Below, in pieces: positions 60,380-64,000 of a DNA stretch of 64,000 bases. Made by a program: the position numbers and the translations under genes. The DNA comes from JAHEJA01 sp965656445. Its GTDB lineage: Bacteria; Pseudomonadota; Alphaproteobacteria; Rhodobacterales; Rhodobacteraceae. The stretch lies in assembly GCA_965656445.1 (NCBI GenBank), contig CBFHKO010000001.1, positions 806,001 through 870,000 on the forward strand, in the 5' to 3' direction. Position 1 is the first letter of the stretch. The number at the start of each line of letters is the position of its first letter. The notes beneath the pieces were generated by a model that saw only the letters and a program-made list of their open reading frames with translations, was not told where the DNA came from and made no database searches.

Positions 60380-61285
60380 TCACCAGTTATCTGGTCCCTT
60401 ACTTGCGAAGGCCTGCGCTAAAAAATCAATAAAGACTCGCACTTTGGGTTGGGTGAATTTACCTGGTGGGTAAACCGCATATATCCCTTGGGTATCTTTT
60501 GGGAAGCTTGGGAAAACGTCTTGGACCAATCCCGTTTCCATCGCATCGTGATAGAGAAAACTCGGGAGCTGAGCGATGCCTAACCCCGCAACAGTTGCAT
60601 GCAATAGAGACTGCCCATCATTCACGCTGAGACACCCTGTTGTTCGGATTTGACGCTTTTCACCACTAGGTGCCGTGACCTTCCAAACCGCGGAAGACGA
60701 CTGTGTCGAATAATGCAGCAACTTGTGATCATTTAGATCATCAAGCCGTTTTGGGCGGCCGTGTTGGGCAAGGTAATCAGGGCTTGCCACTAGGCGCACT
60801 GTTGTATCTGTCAGCTTTCTTGCACGCAGGGAGCTATCTTTGAGTTCTCCCACACGGATTGCCGCGTCAAAGCCTTCTGATATCAGTTCAACATACCGAT
60901 TGTTCAGCTCCATATTCACCGAGACACCAGGGAATTTCGACAAAAAATTTCCTAGGATCGGTGATAAATGGTTTACACCGAAATCGGTTGCCACAGACAC
61001 ACGCAGTTGACCAGAGGGGGCCGTTTGCATGGATGTGACCTAAGCGTCTGCTTCACCAGCATCGCTTAAAACGCGACGTGCGCGATCGTAATAGGCGAGG
61101 CCAATTTCAGTAGGGCTAACCCTACGAGTCGTGCGATTTAGCAGACGAGCCCCAAGGCGTGCTTCTAGACTGGATATGTATTTGGAGACTGCGGATTTTG
61201 ACATCCCCAGCTTTTTCGCAGCGTCGGTAAACCCACCTTGGTCTACAACGGTCGCGAAGGCTTCCATTTCCGTTAACCTGTCCAT
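60380..61285 (-). pseudogene. LysR-type regulator gene interrupted by an in-frame amber codon
   Basis: Translated as one frame from the ATG at 61285, this gives a normal LysR protein of about 301 residues, except for a TAG at 61042-61040 (codon 82). Before it is the HTH, VVDQGGFTDAAKKLGMSKSA near residues 13-32. After it comes the usual linker-to-effector text with TSMQTAPSGQLRVSVATDFG, then SVNDGQSLLHATVAGLGIAQ. Nothing else is shifted or missing. It is a one-base change from a sense codon such as TTG, so decay is recent or the base call is wrong. It lies downstream of the FadH-like gene on the same strand. Confidence 0.85.
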
Positions 61286-61380
61286 TAAACAAACCTCTTC
61301 ACTTTACAGGTCTGTTATCGACGTCGAATGAGGCAAGACTTGGGCGCGCCTCAGACATTAGTTAGGTTATTCTAGGACCG

Positions 61381-63411
61381 CTAAAGCGAGGCGGCCAATC
61401 GTGTGCCCTGATCAATTGCACGTTTGGCATCAAGCTCGGCGGCAACATCGGCGCCTCCAATCACATGGGGCGTTCTCCCCTTAGCGATCAAGTCATCCGC
61501 CAGACTCCGTTCCGGAAGCTGGCCCGCGCAGAGCACGATTGTGTCTGCTGGAATGTTTTGAGGATTTTCGCGGGCGTCGCCCATTGAGACGAGTAACCCT
61601 TCGGACGTGATTTGTTCATAGTTCACACCGCCCATCATCGTCACATTCTTCATTTTAAGCGCCGCGCGATGAATCCAACCCGTGGTCTTACCCAAACGTT
61701 TCCCTAGGCGTTCTGATTTACGTTGAAGAAGCGTTACATTGCGCGCAGGTGCGGAAGGTTGCGGTCCGCTCGCAGCCAAGCCACCACGCGTTTCTTGCGG
61801 GTCTGTGACACCCCATTCTTTCATCCAGGCCGGAAGATCGGTTGTCAGGCTTTCGCCTTCATGCGTCAGGAATTCAGAGACATCAAAGCCAATTCCACCC
61901 GCTCCGATGACGACAACATTTTCGCCCGCTTTTCTGGTCCCGTTCAAAAGCTCAATATAGCTGATGACATTCGGGTTATCTTGTCCCTCGATTTCCGGAT
62001 CACGAGGGATAACCCCTGTGGCAATGATGACTTCATCAAATCCGTCTAGATCAGCAGCAGACACCTTGGTGTTGAGGGCAAGAGTGACCCCAGTTGTGTC
62101 CAACATCGTGGCAAACCAATCAACAAGCCCAAAGAATTCTTCTTTGCCTGGTACCTGTTTCGCAAGGTTCAATTGACCACCGACTTCTGATGCTTGATCA
62201 AACAAAGTCACCTTATGACCCGCTTGCGCCGCCGTCATTGCCGCACTCATTCCTGCTGGACCCGCTCCCACAACCGCGACGGTTTTCGGTTCAGTCGTTT
62301 GGGAAATAACCAATTCAGTTTCAAACCCTGAACGCGGGTTCACCAAACATGAGCTGATTTTACCGGAAAACGTATGATCCAAGCAGGCTTGGTTACAGGC
62401 GATACAGGGGGCGATTTCATTTGCACGTCCCTCCATCGCCTTTGTTACAAATAGTGGGTCCGCCAAGAAAGGACGCGCCATACTGACCATATCGGCGCAG
62501 CCATCCGCCAAGACCTCTTCTGCGACCTCAGGGGTGTTGATCCGATTTGATGTGATGACAGGGATCGACACCTTGCCCATGAGCTTTTTCGGCACCCACG
62601 AAAAGGCCGCGCGCGGCACTGATGTCGCAATCGTCGGAATGCGTGCTTCGTGCCAACCGATACCCGTATTGATAATCGTCGCACCTGCTTTTTCGACTTC
62701 TTGCGCCAGCTGGACCACTTCGTCATGGGTTGATCCATTTGGGATAAGATCAATCATGGAAAGGCGGTAAATCAGGATAAAGTCTTCCCCAACGGCGGCA
62801 CGAACACGTTTGACCACTTCAATGGGCAAGCGCATTCTATTTTCATAAGACCCACCCCAACGATCTATGCGCTTATTGGTATGCTCAACGAGGAATTGAT
62901 TTAGGAAATACCCCTCAGAGCCCATAATCTCTACGCCATCATATCCCGCTTGTTTCGCACGCGCAGCGGTCGTCGCGATGTCATGGATTTGCTTTTCTAT
63001 TCCGTCTTCGTCCAATTCTTTGGGCGGGAAGGGCGAAATGGGTGATTTGATCGGGCTTGGCGCCACACAGTCAGGGCCATAAGCATACCGGCCCGCGTGC
63101 AAGACCTGCATCGCAATCTTGCCTCCCGCCTCGTGCACACGATCCGTGACGATGCGATGATTTTCGATATCTTGATCTGTGTATAGTCCCGCCGCCCCAG
63201 GAAAGACGCCGCCTTCTCTGTTGGGGGCAATCCCGCCCGTCACAATGAGCGCAACCTCACCACGTGCCCGTTCTGCGTAGAACTCTGCAACACGATTCCA
63301 ATCCTTGGTTTCCTCAAGGTTGGTATGCATCGACCCCATAAGGACCCGATTTTTTAAGGTCGTGAACCCAAGATCAAGTGGAGTTAAGAGGTTTGGATAA
63401 AGCGAAGACAT
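61381..63411 (-). CDS. FadH-like NADH:flavin oxidoreductase / 2,4-dienoyl-CoA reductase family protein
   Basis: This 676-residue enzyme has an N-terminal FMN barrel (PLDLGFTTLKNRVLMGSMHT at 12-31, then GYDGVEIMGSEGYFLNQFL near 159-177), the 4Fe-4S site CIACNQACLD near 340 with a fourth Cys at CLVNPRSGFE, and C-terminal FAD and NAD(P) domains (VAVVGAGPAGMSAAMTAA near 380; ENVVVIGAGGIGFDVSEFL near 495). The family reduces 2,4-dienoyl-CoA in fatty-acid oxidation or demethylates amines. The FadH role is favoured but the substrate is not proven. The LysR pseudogene is its likely former regulator. Confidence 0.87.
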   Translation of the reverse strand: MSSLYPNLLTPLDLGFTTLKNRVLMGSMHTNLEETKDWNRVAEFYAERARGEVALIVTGGIAPNREGGVFPGAAGLYTDQDIENHRIVTDRVHEAGGKIAMQVLHAGRYAYGPDCVAPSPIKSPISPFPPKELDEDGIEKQIHDIATTAARAKQAGYDGVEIMGSEGYFLNQFLVEHTNKRIDRWGGSYENRMRLPIEVVKRVRAAVGEDFILIYRLSMIDLIPNGSTHDEVVQLAQEVEKAGATIINTGIGWHEARIPTIATSVPRAAFSWVPKKLMGKVSIPVITSNRINTPEVAEEVLADGCADMVSMARPFLADPLFVTKAMEGRANEIAPCIACNQACLDHTFSGKISSCLVNPRSGFETELVISQTTEPKTVAVVGAGPAGMSAAMTAAQAGHKVTLFDQASEVGGQLNLAKQVPGKEEFFGLVDWFATMLDTTGVTLALNTKVSAADLDGFDEVIIATGVIPRDPEIEGQDNPNVISYIELLNGTRKAGENVVVIGAGGIGFDVSEFLTHEGESLTTDLPAWMKEWGVTDPQETRGGLAASGPQPSAPARNVTLLQRKSERLGKRLGKTTGWIHRAALKMKNVTMMGGVNYEQITSEGLLVSMGDARENPQNIPADTIVLCAGQLPERSLADDLIAKGRTPHVIGGADVAAELDAKRAIDQGTRLAASL

Positions 63412-63487
63412 GAAAATACCCCTGTCAGTTTTGGGGATATTTTGATCAATGGAGCCAGAATGTCACCCCATACGCCGCGTCAATTGA

Positions 63488-63850
63488 CTAGCTATTTTCG
63501 CTCACATAGCGACGGAAGGCCCGTTTTAGCAAATCCAGCTCACCACGGATCAAAGACAGCTCCGCCCGCAAATCATGCGCGACTGGTGTGCCACCCATCA
63601 ATGTGAAGCTAATCAATGTCTCAGGATTGTCGCGTTCCGTGACGATGAAACTATGCACACCTTCACCAATCGCTTCTCTTGGGATGGGAACAGAAATTTC
63701 CCACAAATTCGTATCAACTTCTTCAACCGTAACAGTGTTCAATTCCTGACCACGATACGACACAACAACATCTGGCTGATCGACGGAAACGATTTCTGCC
63801 TGCCAAATTCCATTTTCAAACGCGGCTTCGCGAACTTCGTTTATTGACAT
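63488..63850 (-). CDS. Conserved hypothetical protein, 120 residues
   Basis: This 120-residue protein has no signal peptide or membrane segment. It is rich in short beta strands (VVSYRGQELNTVTVEEVD near 29-46, and HSFIVTERDNPETLISFTLM near 65-85). A charged C-terminal helix ends it (LSLIRGELDLLKRAFRRYV). I do not recognise the fold. An AGAGGG site precedes the ATG at 63850, and the stop of the DUF6478-like gene lies 9 bases upstream, so the two form a unit. Function unknown. Confidence 0.68.
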   Translation of the reverse strand: MSINEVREAAFENGIWQAEIVSVDQPDVVVSYRGQELNTVTVEEVDTNLWEISVPIPREAIGEGVHSFIVTERDNPETLISFTLMGGTPVAHDLRAELSLIRGELDLLKRAFRRYVSENS

Positions 63851-63859
63851 GTTGACCCT

Positions 63860-64000
63860 CTAAAATTCACCGCGCGGTCTGCGAAAGACGGCTAGATCAC
63901 GGATATTGATATAATTCATGGCCGGATCTTCAAAGATGATATCCAGCCAAATTCGTTCAAGCCGCTTTTCGTTAAGCTTCAAGTATCCTAAATCAAACTC
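63860..64000 (-). CDS. 3' end of a DUF6478-like gene, cut by the window edge
   Basis: The minus-strand frame is open from base 64000 to a TAG at 63862-63860, giving 46 residues of a C-terminus. It includes FDLGYLKLNEKRLERIWLD and then NYINIRDLAVFRRPRGEF. The wording resembles the end of roseobacter DUF6478 proteins, which are of unknown function. The 5' part is outside the window, so the assignment is tentative. Confidence 0.6.
   Translation of the reverse strand, partial: EFDLGYLKLNEKRLERIWLDIIFEDPAMNYINIRDLAVFRRPRGEF

Noticed and set aside
1..64000. CRISPR arrays, insertion sequences, prophage or toxin-antitoxin loci
   Set aside because: I saw no regularly spaced direct repeats, transposase or integrase motifs, or phage structural genes on either strand.

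Overview
The window looks like chromosomal core sequence from a marine alphaproteobacterium of the Rhodobacteraceae (Roseobacter group). The evidence is the gene content: a CcrM-type GANTC methyltransferase next to rnhB, a 44-residue aa3-type cytochrome oxidase subunit IV, ETF-ubiquinone oxidoreductase beside a TPR protein and ispE, pyrB followed by a degenerate pyrC, and several short families typical of this group (YdcH/DUF465, DUF2007, DUF6478-like). GC content looks close to 50 percent, low for the family; this is an estimate by eye. I see no insertion sequence, prophage, CRISPR array, rRNA or plasmid function. There is one tRNA gene, tRNA-Arg(CCT).

Layout. 1-3.4 kb (minus): truncated ccrM, rnhB and the pxpBC pair. 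3.6-5.8 kb (plus): a fusion of two CDGSH iron-sulfur domains to an FMN glutamate-synthase domain, then a hemerythrin-like protein. 6.0-9.0 kb (plus): a tightly packed four-gene operon of a His-rich DUF2796 protein, a LolD/MacB-like ABC ATPase, an FtsX-type permease and a DUF3299 protein, similar to the zinc-regulated zrg genes of Vibrio. 9.0-17 kb: tRNA-Arg, a GntR-like LacI repressor, trmN6-like, a polyprenyl synthase, ispE, a TPR protein and ETF-QO. 17.1-18.6 kb: greA and a membrane protein. 18.6-22.7 kb (minus): a molybdenum cofactor operon fdhD-mobA-mobB-unknown-moeA with 4-base overlaps. 22.8-28.4 kb: lipoprotein, cox subunit IV, MBL-fold hydrolase, acyl-CoA dehydrogenase, tsaC and a DsbD-like protein. 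28.4-33.2 kb (minus): an RND efflux pump and its adaptor. 33.3-34.6 kb: moaB and a degenerate family-4-type uracil-DNA glycosylase. 34.7-38.0 kb: pyrB, pseudo-pyrC, DUF805 and plsY. 38-42 kb: isomerase, prs, H-type lectin, amtB and glnK. 42-45.6 kb: class A PBP, then mlaA and mlaC. 45.8-51.4 kb: type I secretion ABC and HlyD proteins, RidA, GDPD and a COG3146-like acyltransferase. 51.4-53.7 kb: peroxiredoxin, FAD reductase and rsmD. 53.7-55.8 kb: two divergent regulators around an AT-rich spacer. 55.8-60.4 kb: map, sfsA, cinA-like, GNAT, AhpD-like and OmpA-like. 60.4-64 kb: a LysR gene broken by one amber codon, a FadH-like oxidoreductase, and two proteins at the right edge, the last one truncated.

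Most genes are housekeeping and densely packed, with many 1- to 4-base overlaps and several tail-to-tail pairs that share stop codon bases. The points most worth a second look are the CDGSH-glutamate synthase fusion, the zrg-like metal operon, the dihydroorotase homologue that has lost its metal ligands, the uracil-DNA glycosylase homologue without its iron-sulfur cysteines, the unknown protein inside the Moco operon, and the amber-interrupted LysR gene. I found no unmistakable new multi-gene defence or mobile system.
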